Source: Candidatus Zixiibacteriota bacterium
GTDB lineage: Bacteria > Zixibacteria > MSB-5A5 > JAABVY01 > JAHJOQ01
Assembly (NCBI GenBank): GCA_020053015.1
Contig: JAGVNY010000221.1
Location: forward strand, 1-42,218
Direction: 5' to 3'
Length of the DNA: 42,218 nucleotides
Shown here: in pieces, positions 25,898-35,941 of the stretch
How the letters are laid out: each line of letters begins with the position of its first letter
Numbering within the stretch: position 1 is the first letter of the stretch
The notes under the pieces: model-generated
What the model was told of the DNA's origin: nothing
The model's database searches: none
What the model saw: only the letters and a program-made list of their open reading frames with translations
Made by a program: the position numbers and the translations under genes

Positions 25898-27007
25898 ATG
25901 GCCGTGAACAAGATCCTTCCAAGAGACGACTTCCAGCGACTGATTAGCTTTCTCCGGACCGACGGCTATCAAGTCATCGGCCCCACTTTGCGCCAGGGAG
26001 CGGTCGTGTATGAGGAGATCCAATCGACCTCGGACTTGCCCGAAGGTTGGATTGACCTTCAGGACGGAGGGTCTTACCGTCTTGAGAGAAGCGAAACCAG
26101 CGCTTTCTTCGGCTACGTTGTCGGACCTCAGTCATGGAAGCAGTTCCTTTGCCCGCCGCAGCGCAAACTGCTGACCGCGGAACAGACCGGCAAGAGCTTC
26201 AACGTAATTGTCTACGACGAGAAACCAATCAAACGAGCATTTGTCGGCGTGCGACCGTGCGAAATCGCTGCGATGGCAGTGCAGGACAAGGTGCTTATGG
26301 AGGGTCCATTCGTTGACCCTTCCTATCGCCTCGCTCGGCAGAACGCGATCATCATTGCGGTGAACTGCGCTCGCGCGGGCGGAACGTGCTTCTGCGTTTC
26401 GATGGGAACCGGCCCAAAAGCTTCGTCGGGCTTCGACATAGCCCTGACCGAACTCATCGATCAACATGGCCACCGGTTCCTGGTCGAGGCTGGCTCCGAG
26501 ATCGGTATCGGAATGGTGACGAAGTTGGCTCTCGGGGACGCCTCTGAGTCAGATATTGAGGCAGGCGAGAAGGCAATCGCGAACGCATCTGCCAATATGG
26601 GGCGCACTCTCGATACCAGCGGCATCAAGGAACTTCTCTACACTAACTTTGATCACGGCAGATGGAACGACGCTGCGTCGCGCTGCCTCTCGTGCGCCAA
26701 CTGCACGATGGTTTGCCCGACCTGCTTCTGCGCAACCGTAGATGAAGCAACCGATCTCTCCGGAAAGTGCGCGGAGAGGTGGCGAAAGTGGGACTCCTGT
26801 TTCACGGTCGGATTCTCGTATATCCACGGCGGGAGCATAAGAACATCCGGCATGTCTCGATACAGACAGTGGATGACCCACAAGCTTGCCTACTGGCAAG
26901 ATCAGTTTGGAACGTCCGGATGCGTGGGCTGCGGCAGATGTATCACGTGGTGTCCTGTGGGAATCGACATTACGGAGGAAGCCCGCGCGATTCGCCACAC
27001 ACGGTGA
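25898..27007 (+). CDS. hydB: [NiFe] hydrogenase beta subunit, 4Fe-4S protein (group 3b)
   Basis: A 369-residue soluble iron-sulfur subunit that passes electrons between the hydrogenase core and the flavin subunit. CLSCANCTMVCPTCFC (near 263-278) and CVGCGRCITWCPVGID (near 341-356) are the two ferredoxin-type cluster motifs. An earlier block around CARAGGTCFC is also typical of the sulfhydrogenase beta family. There is no signal peptide, so the enzyme is cytoplasmic. It is the first gene of the hydrogenase operon, with a good promoter 48 bases upstream. Confidence 0.93.
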   Translation: MAVNKILPRDDFQRLISFLRTDGYQVIGPTLRQGAVVYEEIQSTSDLPEGWIDLQDGGSYRLERSETSAFFGYVVGPQSWKQFLCPPQRKLLTAEQTGKSFNVIVYDEKPIKRAFVGVRPCEIAAMAVQDKVLMEGPFVDPSYRLARQNAIIIAVNCARAGGTCFCVSMGTGPKASSGFDIALTELIDQHGHRFLVEAGSEIGIGMVTKLALGDASESDIEAGEKAIANASANMGRTLDTSGIKELLYTNFDHGRWNDAASRCLSCANCTMVCPTCFCATVDEATDLSGKCAERWRKWDSCFTVGFSYIHGGSIRTSGMSRYRQWMTHKLAYWQDQFGTSGCVGCGRCITWCPVGIDITEEARAIRHTR

Positions 27008-27043
27008 GGAGCCGAGTCACATTTCATGGAGAGGATGTAACCG

Positions 27044-27508
27044 ATGGAGAATCTCGAAAGAATCCTTGCGGAGCACCCGTTCTTTGCGGGCCTCGCTCCC
27101 CAGCACCTAAAGCTGCTCGTGGGATGTGCTTCAAATATGGTGTTCAAGGAAGGGCAGTTCGTGTTCCACGAAGGACAGGAGGCGAACTACTTCTACATCA
27201 TCCGTCACGGCAAGGTAGCCGTCGAGACGTTCATTCCACAAAAAGGCCCGATCGTCATCCAAACCCGGAGCGAAGGCGAGGTGCTCGGCTGGTCGTGGCT
27301 GGTGCACCCGTACCGCTGGCATTTCGATGCAAGAGCGATGGAAGTCACGAGAGCCATCGTTCTCGACGGGAAGTGTCTGCGCGGAAAGTGCGAGGAAGAT
27401 CATGACCTGGGCTACGAGATGATGAAACGATTCACACAGATCATTGCCGCGAGACTCGAGGCTACAAGAATTCAACTGCTGGACGTATATGGTAGCTCGA
27501 AAGGCTGA
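27044..27508 (+). CDS. cyclic nucleotide-binding domain protein without DNA-binding domain
   Basis: A 154-residue protein made of one CRP-type beta-roll domain: FKEGQFVFHEGQEANYFYII near residues 31-50, then GKVAVE and EGEVLGWSWL. The CRP phosphate-binding arginine-serine pair is not evident in WSWLVHPYRWHF, so cAMP binding is doubtful. After a helix similar to the CRP dimer helix the protein stops, without a helix-turn-helix. It lies between the beta and gamma hydrogenase genes, 36 and 31 bases away, suggesting a ligand- or redox-sensing partner of the enzyme rather than a transcription factor. Similar genes are known in group 3b operons. Confidence 0.85.
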   Translation: MENLERILAEHPFFAGLAPQHLKLLVGCASNMVFKEGQFVFHEGQEANYFYIIRHGKVAVETFIPQKGPIVIQTRSEGEVLGWSWLVHPYRWHFDARAMEVTRAIVLDGKCLRGKCEEDHDLGYEMMKRFTQIIAARLEATRIQLLDVYGSSKG

Positions 27509-27539
27509 GACGCTTGCGGTAAAGGGCCAGGTGGATCCA

Positions 27540-28355
27540 ATGTCCACGGCGCCGTTCAGAATCACCCGCGTGATCAAGGAGACGCAGGATACATTCTCTA
27601 TGGAGCTGGCTCCGGAGGCCAGTGGCGAACGATTCTCGTTTTCTCCGGGTCAATTCAACATGCTCTACGTGTTCGGCGTGGGCGAAGTACCGATTTCGAT
27701 AAGCAGCGATCCTACTGGCCAGATGCCACTCGTCCACACGACGCGGGCTGTCGGCGCTGTCACGCAGGCAATGTGGAAACTGAAGGCAGGCGACGCCCTG
27801 GGAATTCGCGGACCCTACGGCCGTGGTTGGCCGGTCGAACAAGCGCTGCACAACGACGTCGTCATAGTGGCAGGAGGCATCGGACTTGCTCCGCTACGAC
27901 CGGTGATCTATTCCATTCTCGCTGATCGTGACAGATTCGGCAGAGTCGTCCTGCTCTATGGCACTCGCACGCCTGAAGATATGCTCTTCCGCAAAGAACT
28001 CGAGAAGTGGCGCTCACGCTTCGATCTCGAGATCCACATGACCGTAGATCGTGCAACGGGATCCTGGCGCGGAAATGTCGGCGTAGTCACTACTCTCATT
28101 GGCAGATCGCCCTTCGATCATCAAAACTGCGTGGCGATGGTCTGTGGACCCGAGATAATGATGCGATTCACAGTCCTCGAACTTCAGAAACGCGGCGTCA
28201 ACGACGACCGAATATTCATCTCCATGGAACGCAATATGAAGTGTGGTATCGGACTCTGCGGACACTGCCAGCTCGGATCGAGCTTTGCTTGCAAAGACGG
28301 CCCGGTCTATAGCTTTGCGGAGATCAAAGCTCTCTTCACGAAGAGGGAGATGTAA
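27540..28355 (+). CDS. hydG: hydrogenase gamma subunit, FAD/NAD(P)-binding with 2Fe-2S centre
   Basis: A 271-residue ferredoxin-reductase-like subunit where NAD(P)+ is reduced or NAD(P)H oxidised. The flavin domain holds VPISISSDP, and [20 protein letters not shown] (near 109-128) starts the nucleotide domain. Near the C-terminus [12 protein letters not shown] and a later cysteine in FACKDGPVY bind a 2Fe-2S cluster, as in dihydroorotate dehydrogenase electron-transfer subunits. The ATG at 27540 is chosen because AGGTGG stands six bases before it; a longer frame starts inside the preceding gene without a ribosome site. Confidence 0.93.
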   Translation: MSTAPFRITRVIKETQDTFSMELAPEASGERFSFSPGQFNMLYVFGVGEVPISISSDPTGQMPLVHTTRAVGAVTQAMWKLKAGDALGIRGPYGRGWPVEQALHNDVVIVAGGIGLAPLRPVIYSILADRDRFGRVVLLYGTRTPEDMLFRKELEKWRSRFDLEIHMTVDRATGSWRGNVGVVTTLIGRSPFDHQNCVAMVCGPEIMMRFTVLELQKRGVNDDRIFISMERNMKCGIGLCGHCQLGSSFACKDGPVYSFAEIKALFTKREM

Positions 28356-28356
28356 C

Positions 28357-29136
28357 ATGGGCCGTAAGTACAAGCCGAAACTCGCAGTCTGGAAGTTCGC
28401 CTCGTGTGATGGCTGTCAGCTCACGCTCCTTGACTGCGAAGATGAGCTGCTGGCAGTCACCGATGAAATCCAGATAGCGAACTTCCCTGAAGCTTCCCGG
28501 GCAATTGTGAAGGGGCCGTATGACGTTTCGCTGGTCGAGGGATCGATCACTACTTCCCATGACGCCGAGAGGATACACAAGATCCGTCGGAGCTCGAAAG
28601 TGTTGGTTGTAATCGGCGCCTGCGCGACTGCCGGCGGAATCCAGGCCCTGCGCAACTTCGCGAATGTCGAAGATTACAAGTCGATTGTATACGCTTCGCC
28701 GGAGTATATCGATACGCTCAGCAAATCGACGCCGATCGCGGATCATGTATTTGTCGATTTTGAGCTCAGAGGTTGTCCGATCAGCAAGAGTCAACTTATT
28801 GAGCTGGTCACAGCGTATCTAAGTGGCAGGAAGCCGAATATACCACCGCACAGCGTCTGCATCGAGTGCAAGAGACGTGGCACAGTGTGTGTCATGGTCT
28901 CCACGGGGATTCCATGCCTCGGTCCGGTGACTCAAGCAGGATGCAGAGCGCTCTGTCCATCGTACAACAGAGGATGCTACGGCTGTTTCGGTCCCAAAGA
29001 AACGCCCAATACAGACTCCCTCTCGGTGCAGTTCAAGAAATTCAATATGTCCAGGGACGCAATCAAGAGAGCGTTTCGCGGCTTCAACGCCTATGCCGAG
29101 CCATTCAGAAAGGCGAGCGAGGCTCATGAAAAATAG
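28357..29136 (+). CDS. hydD: hydrogenase delta (small) subunit, group 3b
   Basis: A 259-residue [NiFe] hydrogenase small subunit. SCDGCQ near the N-terminus, GACATAGG and RGCPI supply the four cysteines of the cluster next to the active site. The C-terminal part is rich in cysteines ([32 protein letters not shown]) and binds two further clusters. No twin-arginine signal is present, in line with a cytoplasmic enzyme. It starts one base after the gamma stop, with GGGAG upstream, and overlaps the alpha gene by 11 bases. Confidence 0.94.
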   Translation: MGRKYKPKLAVWKFASCDGCQLTLLDCEDELLAVTDEIQIANFPEASRAIVKGPYDVSLVEGSITTSHDAERIHKIRRSSKVLVVIGACATAGGIQALRNFANVEDYKSIVYASPEYIDTLSKSTPIADHVFVDFELRGCPISKSQLIELVTAYLSGRKPNIPPHSVCIECKRRGTVCVMVSTGIPCLGPVTQAGCRALCPSYNRGCYGCFGPKETPNTDSLSVQFKKFNMSRDAIKRAFRGFNAYAEPFRKASEAHEK

Positions 29137-30415
29137 AACTGTCAAAGTAGACTACTTAGCCCGTGTAGAGGGCGAGGGTGGGTTGTTTGTACGTGTGAAG
29201 AACGATGTCGTCACCGAGGCGAAGTTCAGAATCTTCGAGCCCCCCCGTTTCTTCGAAGCATTCCTTCGCGGTCGTCACTTCACCGAAGCTCCTGACATAA
29301 CGGCACGCATTTGCGGAATCTGCCCCATTGCATACCAAATGAGCTCCGTCCACGCGATGGAGCAGGCATGCGGAGTCGTGGTCGACGGTCAGCTGCGCGC
29401 TCTTCGGAGGCTGATCTACTGCGGCGAATGGATCGAATCACACGTTCTGCACATCTATATGCTGCATGCTCCCGATTTCCTCGGCTACGAAGATGCGATT
29501 CAGATAGCCAAGGATCACCCCGATGTTGTTAAGCAGGCGCTGAAACTGAAGAAGATAGGCAATGACATTGTCGCTTTGCTCGGAGGACGCGAAATCCACC
29601 CTATCAACATCAAGGTCGGCGGATTCTATCGCGTGCCTTCCAAAACCGAACTGGCTCCATTGGCAGAAAAGCTGAAGTGGGCGCTCGACACTGCCATCGA
29701 GACTGCTCGCTTCACTTCGACTCTCCCCTTTCCAAAGATGGAGCGAGATTACGAATTCGTTTCTACTAGCCACCCTGACGAATACCCATTCAACGAGGGG
29801 AATATCATCTCAAGCAAACAGCTGGACATCACGAAGGATGACTTCTATAACCATTTTGAAGAGCAGCACGTGAAGCACTCCACTTCATTGCACTCGGTCA
29901 GGAAGGCGACGGGAGAGTATCATGTGGGTCCTCTTGCTCGGTACAACCTCAACTATGACCGATTGCCTGATGTAGCCAAACAAGCTGCGACTGCAGCCGG
30001 ACTCGAGACAACATGTACGAATCCGTTCAAAAGCATCATCGTGAGGGCGGTGGAGACAGTCTTCGCATGTCACGAGGCACTCCGGATCATCACCGAGTAC
30101 GAAGAGCCCCGAACACCGTCAGTGGATGTACAGCCTAAGGCCGGCGTTGGACATGGATGCACCGAAGCGCCGCGTGGCATGCTCTATCATCGCTACAGAA
30201 TCGACGACAAGGGCATAATCCAAGACGCTAAAATAGTGCCGCCAACGTCACAGAACCAGAAAGTTATCGAAAGCGATCTTGCGGATTTCGTTTCTCGCAA
30301 CATAGGATTGCCTCAGGACAAGCTCACCTGGCAATGCGAGCAGGTCGTCCGCAATTATGATCCGTGTATCTCATGTTCCTGCCACTTCTTGAAACTGCAT
30401 ATCGAACGGGAGTGA
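29126..30415 (+). CDS. hydA: [NiFe] hydrogenase alpha (large) subunit, group 3b
   Basis: A 429-residue catalytic subunit holding the Ni-Fe(CN)2CO centre. The nickel ligands are C63 and C66 in RICGICP and C414 and C417 in DPCISCSCH. The nine residues after H420 form the tail that a protease removes once nickel is in place. The gene order beta-gamma-delta-alpha and the NAD(P)-binding subunit identify a group 3b enzyme, which oxidises H2 or makes it using NAD(P)H, and in some archaea also reduces sulfur. The ATG at 29126 was chosen over 29093 because GCGAGG stands near it and LARVEGEG comes at the usual distance. Confidence 0.95.
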   Translation: MKNRTVKVDYLARVEGEGGLFVRVKNDVVTEAKFRIFEPPRFFEAFLRGRHFTEAPDITARICGICPIAYQMSSVHAMEQACGVVVDGQLRALRRLIYCGEWIESHVLHIYMLHAPDFLGYEDAIQIAKDHPDVVKQALKLKKIGNDIVALLGGREIHPINIKVGGFYRVPSKTELAPLAEKLKWALDTAIETARFTSTLPFPKMERDYEFVSTSHPDEYPFNEGNIISSKQLDITKDDFYNHFEEQHVKHSTSLHSVRKATGEYHVGPLARYNLNYDRLPDVAKQAATAAGLETTCTNPFKSIIVRAVETVFACHEALRIITEYEEPRTPSVDVQPKAGVGHGCTEAPRGMLYHRYRIDDKGIIQDAKIVPPTSQNQKVIESDLADFVSRNIGLPQDKLTWQCEQVVRNYDPCISCSCHFLKLHIERE

Positions 30416-30422
30416 TAAGGCC

Positions 30423-30917
30423 GTGTGCGGCCAGTCCGCAATAGTCGTCATCGGACTCGGTAATGAATACAGACATGACGATGGTGTCGGGCTGTACGTT
30501 GCACGATCCATCAGGGCGATGGCTCCAGATAAGGTTGCAGTCGTCGAGGGAGCTGCTGACAGCACGCAACTGGCTCTCGCAATAGCCGATAGGGATATCG
30601 CCTACATAGTCGATGCCGCCACTTCGGGCACACAGCCAGCGGGATACACTCACTGCTACTCCGCTCTTCGCGGCGCCATTCCAGAGGATGTGTTGAGCGG
30701 AAAGACATCTCACAACGTATCTGTTAACGAGGCATTGTTCCTCGTTGATTTGATTGGAACGCGACCACTTGGTGTCTTTGTCTATGGAATCGAGGGGGCA
30801 GACTTCTCGCAGGGAATCGGGTTGTGCGATGAGGTCAAGAAAGCTGGTGACTCGGTGATCGACATCATCGTCAATCTCATTCGACGAAAGTCGCCTCGCA
30901 GTAGAAGCCAGGCCTGA
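30423..30917 (+). CDS. hydrogenase maturation protease (HyaD/HycI family)
   Basis: A 164-residue endopeptidase that trims the C-terminal tail of the large subunit after nickel insertion. IGLGNEYRHDDGVGLYVAR near residues 10-28 is the family signature, with the nickel-probing glutamate and aspartate, and a second acidic site lies in VDAATSG. The expected histidine is in SHNVSVNEAL. It begins 7 bases after the alpha gene with a GTG start and so appears dedicated to HydA. Confidence 0.92.
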   Translation: MCGQSAIVVIGLGNEYRHDDGVGLYVARSIRAMAPDKVAVVEGAADSTQLALAIADRDIAYIVDAATSGTQPAGYTHCYSALRGAIPEDVLSGKTSHNVSVNEALFLVDLIGTRPLGVFVYGIEGADFSQGIGLCDEVKKAGDSVIDIIVNLIRRKSPRSRSQA

Positions 30918-30918
30918 G

Positions 30919-33252
30919 TTGGATCGACGAGCGATTACAACTGGGCATGCAACTCCTGATGCCAACGTCTCTCAGCGACTTAGGATTGACGCGTCGGGTC
31001 TTGTACAGGGAGTCGGATTCAGACCCTTCGTGTACCGTCTTGCGACTCGGAGCAAGCTGACCGGATGGGTTCGCAACACTGCCGGTGGGGCCGAAATCGA
31101 GGTCGAAGGCCCGAGAGAACGCATCGATGGATTCTTGCGAGCTCTCAGGGATGAACTCCCGTCGATAGCTCGGATTGACCAGTTGACAAGCCTCCAAATC
31201 GATTTGTCAGGCGACATAGATTTCGGAGTACTGGAAAGCGATGCCGCCGGTAAACGATCGGCTTCCGTGTTGCCCGACATAGCCACCTGTCACGACTGCC
31301 TGACAGAGTTGTTTGATCCGGCAAATAGACGATACAGATACCCCTTCACCAATTGCACAAACTGCGGACCGCGATACTCGATAATGGAAGCGATTCCCTA
31401 TGATCGGGAAAGCACGACAATGAAGTCGTTTGTCATGTGCAACGATTGCAGCGCAGAATACGAGGACCCGTCCAATCGTCGATTTCACGCGCAGCCAAAT
31501 GCATGTCCAACCTGCGGTCCTTGTGTCGAGCTCTGGTCATCTCACGGAGAAGCGCTGGCCTCTCGCAACGAAGCGATCGAGCGAACTTGCAGCGAGCTCC
31601 GTCAGGGCCGAATCGTGGCTCTCAAGGGACTGGGCGGATTTCAACTGGTCGTAAATGCTGCGGACAATGAGGCGGTATTCCTGTTGCGACGTCGAAAGGC
31701 TCGCGAGGAGAAACCGTTCGCAATTATGTACCCGAACATGGAAACGGTCGAGCAAGATTGCGTGCTCAGCGACAAAGAGCGCCAGATGCTCTTCTCAGTC
31801 GAGTCGCCGATTGTGCTCGTTCGCCGCAGAGATTGGCCGCAACTCAATGACCCGATTGTCTCCGCCGTTGCACCGCGCAACCCGTATCTTGGGGTAATGC
31901 TGCCGTATACTCCTCTTCATCACGTCCTGTTGTCAGATCTCGGATTCCCGATAGTCGCGACAAGCGGCAATCGATCAGATGAACCGATTTGCATAGATGA
32001 GAAGGAAGCTGTTTTCCGCCTTGGCGAAATCGCCGACTTCTTCCTTGTTCACAATCGACCCATAGCGCGTCAGGTCGATGACTCAGTCATCCAGATGATT
32101 GACAATGAGCCAATGATGCTGCGATCCGCGAGAGGTTTTGCGCCAGTAACGGTCGAGCTCCCGGCCGAGAGCAAGCCGATGCTCGCTTTCGGAGCACACT
32201 TGAAGAACACGGTCGCTTGTGCCGTAGGCAAGTGCGCTGTTGTTAGCCAGCATGTGGGCGACCTCGATACGACGCTCTCGATCGATGCGCTCAGGAAGAC
32301 CGCTGAGACTACTATGTCTCTCTTTGATGTCTATCCTCAAGCCGCATGCGCGGACCTGCATCACGACTACGAATCAACCAGATTGGCGGCTGCGTCGAAT
32401 CTGCCGGTGACTGCCGTGCAACACCATCTCGCTCACGTTCTTTCGTGCATGACAGAAAACAAGATTTCACCGCCTGTTCTCGGTGTCGCGTGGGATGGCA
32501 CCGGTCTCGGTTCAGATGGCACTGTCTGGGGAGGGGAGTTCCTCAGCATAGACTTCGGCACATGGTCACGCTGCGCACACCTCGCCAACTTTCGGCTTCC
32601 CGGCAGTGAACAGGCGATACGCGAAGCAAGAAGATCGGCGTTGGCCGTCTTGTACGAGACGTTTGGAGACGAAGTGGATCAGGTCGCGCTAAGACTAATG
32701 CCAGGCGTATTTTCAAACGTTGAGATATCGACACTTGTCACTATGCTCAGGCAAACGATCAACTCGCCGGTTTCATCGAGCGCTGGGCGTCTGTTCGACG
32801 CGGTGGCATCCATCTGTGGAATTAGCCATGTCTCGCAGTTTGAAGGTCAATCTGCAATGATGCTACAATTCGCGGCAGAGATGGATTTAGCCGACGGACT
32901 CCTCCCGTTCGAGTTAGTGCGGAGAGACAACCGTGTTCTAATCGACTGGAAACCAACCGTCAGGGCAATTGTGTCTGACCTCGATCGCGGAAAGGCTGTT
33001 CCAACAATTGCCTGTGAATTCCATGCCACGCTCGCAGCAATTGTGGCAGAAGTCGCGAGTCGTATGGACATTGAGAATGTGGCGCTCTCCGGCGGCTGCT
33101 TTCAGAATAGACTTCTCCTGAAGATGACAATTAGCCGCCTTCGGGAGAAAGGTCTCCGACCCTTCTGGCAGCGACGAGTCCCGTCGAATGACGGTGGGAT
33201 ATCGCTTGGCCAAATTGCTGCTGCGGTGCTTAATCTGACAGAGGTGCGTTGA
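30919..33252 (+). CDS. hypF: carbamoyltransferase HypF
   Basis: A 777-residue enzyme that makes the cyanide precursor by moving a carbamoyl group to HypE. Four parts are visible: an acylphosphatase domain (ASGLVQGVGFRPFVYRLA), a zinc-finger pair starting with CHDC near residue 124 and ending CPTCGP, a YrdC-like domain (LKGLGGFQLVVNA), and a Kae1-like carbamoyltransferase domain with HHLAHVLSC and ALSGGCFQNRLL. Length matches the family. The TTG start is one base after the preceding stop; no in-frame ATG or GTG precedes the acylphosphatase domain. Confidence 0.96.
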   Translation: MDRRAITTGHATPDANVSQRLRIDASGLVQGVGFRPFVYRLATRSKLTGWVRNTAGGAEIEVEGPRERIDGFLRALRDELPSIARIDQLTSLQIDLSGDIDFGVLESDAAGKRSASVLPDIATCHDCLTELFDPANRRYRYPFTNCTNCGPRYSIMEAIPYDRESTTMKSFVMCNDCSAEYEDPSNRRFHAQPNACPTCGPCVELWSSHGEALASRNEAIERTCSELRQGRIVALKGLGGFQLVVNAADNEAVFLLRRRKAREEKPFAIMYPNMETVEQDCVLSDKERQMLFSVESPIVLVRRRDWPQLNDPIVSAVAPRNPYLGVMLPYTPLHHVLLSDLGFPIVATSGNRSDEPICIDEKEAVFRLGEIADFFLVHNRPIARQVDDSVIQMIDNEPMMLRSARGFAPVTVELPAESKPMLAFGAHLKNTVACAVGKCAVVSQHVGDLDTTLSIDALRKTAETTMSLFDVYPQAACADLHHDYESTRLAAASNLPVTAVQHHLAHVLSCMTENKISPPVLGVAWDGTGLGSDGTVWGGEFLSIDFGTWSRCAHLANFRLPGSEQAIREARRSALAVLYETFGDEVDQVALRLMPGVFSNVEISTLVTMLRQTINSPVSSSAGRLFDAVASICGISHVSQFEGQSAMMLQFAAEMDLADGLLPFELVRRDNRVLIDWKPTVRAIVSDLDRGKAVPTIACEFHATLAAIVAEVASRMDIENVALSGGCFQNRLLLKMTISRLREKGLRPFWQRRVPSNDGGISLGQIAAAVLNLTEVR

Positions 33253-33253
33253 C

Positions 33254-33508
33254 ATGTGTCTTGCTGTGCCGGGACAGTTGCTGAGCGTGACTGGCGATGA
33301 TCAGTTGACACGAACTGGAAAGGTCGACTTCGGGGGAATAGCCAAGGAAGTTGGCCTCGCATTCGTGCCGGAAGCCGTTGTCGGAGACTACCTGCTGGTC
33401 CATGCCGGTTTTGCGATTGGCATCATTGATGCCGATGAGGCGGCGAGGGTGTTCGAGTATCTTGAAGAAATTGACCGACTTGGCTCCGATACCACTGGAA
33501 AGCCATGA
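33254..33508 (+). CDS. hypC: hydrogenase assembly chaperone HypC
   Basis: An 84-residue HypC/HybG chaperone. MCLAVPGQ leaves cysteine 2 at the N-terminus once methionine is removed; it carries the Fe(CN)2CO group from HypD to the large subunit. [22 protein letters not shown] and DADEA follow in family order. AGGTG stands eight bases upstream. It starts one base after hypF and overlaps hypD by 4 bases. Confidence 0.96.
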   Translation: MCLAVPGQLLSVTGDDQLTRTGKVDFGGIAKEVGLAFVPEAVVGDYLLVHAGFAIGIIDADEAARVFEYLEEIDRLGSDTTGKP

Positions 33509-34596
33509 AGTTCATCGACGAATACCGTGACCCCAAATCCGTGACGCTGTATGCTGATGTGATCAGCAAGGCGACCACGCGTCCATGGTCGATAATGGAA
33601 ATCTGCGGCGGTCAGACACACGCAATTGTCCGAAGTGGCATAGACCAGCTTCTTCCTCCCTCAATTACGCTCCTGCACGGCCCCGGATGCCCGGTGTGTG
33701 TGACGCCCGCCGAAAGCATCGACAAAGCAATCGCGCTTGCATCGCGAGATGACATCACTCTGTGTTCGTTTGGAGACATGATCCGAGTGCCGGGCTCGAC
33801 GCAGGATATTGCCTCGGCGAAAGCGCTCGGCGCAGATGTTCGAATGGTGTACTCCCCTATGGACGCGCTTGAGATCGCGGCCACCAATCCCGACAGAAAA
33901 GTCGTATTCTTCGCGATCGGTTTCGAAACAACTGCCCCCGGCAATGCCGCCGCAGTTGCAGAGGCCAAGCGTTGCGGTATTCGCAACTTCTCGCTGTTGA
34001 CTTCGCAGTTCCTCGTGCCGCCAGCGATCGAGGCAATACTGTCCTCAGAAGGCTGCACTGTACAGGCATTCCTCGCAGCCGGCCACGTTTGCACCATTAT
34101 GGGCTATGATGAATACGAACCAATCGCACAAAGATATCGCATCCCGATAGTCGTTACCGGGTTCGAACCGCTCGATATAATCCAGGGTATCGCCATGGCA
34201 GTCCTCCAGCTGGAGCAAGGAACGACGACTGTTGAGAATCAATATGTGAGGGCTGTGCGACGAGAAGGGAACCCCTCGGCCAAAGCTCTGCTGAAGGAAG
34301 TCTTTGAAGCGGCGGATGGACTGTGGCGAGGCCTCGGTGTGATACCGGCGAGCAGACTGAGGCTTCGTGACGAGTACGCTGCATTCGACGCCGAGCGCAA
34401 GTTCGATGTGAAGACCGTTGCCGCAGAGTCGCACTCTCCGTGCGTGAGCGGCGAGATCCTGAAAGGCCGACTGAAACCAAGCGATTGCCCCGAGTTTGGC
34501 ATACATTGCTCACCCGAACATCCGCTCGGAGCCACAATGGTATCGTCGGAGGGTGCGTGTGCAGCGTACTACAGATACAGAGCCGTTCGAAAATGA
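33505..34596 (+). CDS. hypD: hydrogenase formation protein HypD
   Basis: A 363-residue iron-sulfur scaffold where the iron-cyanide-CO unit is assembled with Hyp[10 protein letters not shown] near residue 33, [12 protein letters not shown] near 57-68 and [11 protein letters not shown] match the conserved blocks, as does [18 protein letters not shown]. The C-terminal cysteines ([27 protein letters not shown]) bind a 4Fe-4S cluster. It shares 4 bases with hypC, so the partners are made together. Confidence 0.96.
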   Translation: MKFIDEYRDPKSVTLYADVISKATTRPWSIMEICGGQTHAIVRSGIDQLLPPSITLLHGPGCPVCVTPAESIDKAIALASRDDITLCSFGDMIRVPGSTQDIASAKALGADVRMVYSPMDALEIAATNPDRKVVFFAIGFETTAPGNAAAVAEAKRCGIRNFSLLTSQFLVPPAIEAILSSEGCTVQAFLAAGHVCTIMGYDEYEPIAQRYRIPIVVTGFEPLDIIQGIAMAVLQLEQGTTTVENQYVRAVRREGNPSAKALLKEVFEAADGLWRGLGVIPASRLRLRDEYAAFDAERKFDVKTVAAESHSPCVSGEILKGRLKPSDCPEFGIHCSPEHPLGATMVSSEGACAAYYRYRAVRK

Positions 34597-34620
34597 CCGT
34601 TACGACCTGGAAATTGTCTG

Positions 34621-35682
34621 ATGTCTGATAATTCGAATAGAGATGTTCAACCCTCCTGCGCGACGCCCGTCACTCGCCCCCGAGTGATTACTCTTGCCCA
34701 CGGCAGCGGCGGAAGGATAATGCATGATTTGATCCAGGATGTCTTTATTGGAGCATTCGGAGGACAGGAGAAGGCGCAGCGACATGACGGCGCCGTGCTC
34801 GACATGGCCACCGAGCGCATAGCCTTCACGACAGACTCCTACGTAGTTGATCCGCTCTTCTTTCCGGGTGGCGATATCGGCAAACTGGCAGTGTGCGGGA
34901 CAGTCAACGATCTGGCAATGTGCGGGGCACGACCCCGGTGGATGAGCGTTGCGTTCATTCTCGAAGAGGGTCTCCAGATCAAAACGCTGGAACGAATCGC
35001 CCTTTCAATGCGAGATTCGGCTGACCACGCCGGTGTTAGCTTAGTAACCGGCGACACGAAAGTAGTCGAGAAGGGCCGCGGACACAAAGTCTTCATAACC
35101 ACCGCTGGAATCGGATCGATCGACCACGGACTCGTGATCTCCCCGGACAGAATCAGAGCCGGGGATGCAGTCGTCCTCAGCGGTGACATCGGCCGACACG
35201 GAATAGCTGTTATTTCGAGCAGACAGGGCCTGTCATTCGAGACTGAGATCACGAGCGATTGCGCAGCCCTCGGCAATCCCGTAATGGCGCTGCTGGAAGC
35301 CGAAATCGAAATCCATTGCATGCGCGATCTTACTCGAGGCGGACTCGCGACAAGCCTCGTGGAGATAGCGGAGAGCGCGAACATGGGAATTCAGATCGCA
35401 GAATCTCGTATTCCAGTTTCTCAGCCCGTTAGAGCGGCGTGCGAATTGCTCGGATTCGATCCGATGTATGTGGCGAATGAAGGCAGATTCGTTGCGTTTG
35501 TCCCTCAAACTCAAGCAGACCAAGCATTGAGCATTCTCCGCACACACGGCAACAGCCAGGGCGCCGAATTGATCGGCGAAGTCACTGGCAACATGCCCAC
35601 TGGAGTTACACTTCTCACTTCCCTCGGAACCCAACGGCCGATCCACATGCTGAGCGGCGAGCAGTTCCCGAGAATCTGCTGA
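34621..35682 (+). CDS. hypE: hydrogenase maturation protein HypE
   Basis: A 353-residue enzyme that dehydrates its own carbamoylated C-terminal cysteine to thiocyanate, supplying cyanide to iron. AHGSGGRIMHDLI starts the ATP-binding AIRS fold; DSYVVDPLFFPGGDIG and VTGDTKVVEKG follow. The protein ends PRIC, the required terminal cysteine. It has an N-terminal extension of about 20 residues. It is the last gene of the run; hypA and hypB are absent nearby. Confidence 0.96.
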   Translation: MSDNSNRDVQPSCATPVTRPRVITLAHGSGGRIMHDLIQDVFIGAFGGQEKAQRHDGAVLDMATERIAFTTDSYVVDPLFFPGGDIGKLAVCGTVNDLAMCGARPRWMSVAFILEEGLQIKTLERIALSMRDSADHAGVSLVTGDTKVVEKGRGHKVFITTAGIGSIDHGLVISPDRIRAGDAVVLSGDIGRHGIAVISSRQGLSFETEITSDCAALGNPVMALLEAEIEIHCMRDLTRGGLATSLVEIAESANMGIQIAESRIPVSQPVRAACELLGFDPMYVANEGRFVAFVPQTQADQALSILRTHGNSQGAELIGEVTGNMPTGVTLLTSLGTQRPIHMLSGEQFPRIC

Positions 35683-35698
35683 GCCCGCCCCTCTGGGC

Positions 35699-35889
35699 CT
35701 GTTGAAAAAGTCTTGATTCGGGTTGTATGGTTCTGGAAGACGCATAGTGTTCGGGCAGGTCTTGACCGAGACGAAGTTGAGGTTGTGACATGCCCGTAAG
35801 GAGTTATGGAAGCGCCAAGTCACACGCCCCGACTTTGTCGGGACGCAAGACCTGTCGCAACTTCTGGTGCCGTCTGGGTTTTTCAACAG
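35699..35889. mobile_element. MITE-like element with 11-bp terminal inverted repeats
   Basis: CTGTTGAAAAA (35699-35709) and its exact complement TTTTTCAACAG (35879-35889) bound a 191-base stretch with no gene. Inside are hairpins CGGGCA/TGCCCG (35752-35757, 35791-35796) and CCCGAC/GTCGGG around TTT (about 35828-35842), plus CAGGTCTTG/CAAGACCTG (35756-35764, 35846-35854). Termini of this form occur in several insertion sequences, so it may be a non-autonomous derivative. No certain target duplication is seen. It fills the gap between hypE and the cytochrome gene; 35890-35941 shows nothing else. Confidence 0.6.
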
Positions 35890-35941
35890 TCCCCTCTGTG
35901 CCGGCGAACAGGTCTGGAGTAGTCGGAACGCACATAGACGC

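Noticed and set aside
30324-30965. Minus-strand frame of 213 codons
   Set aside because: It lies opposite the maturation protease gene, whose family motifs are clear; a shadow frame.
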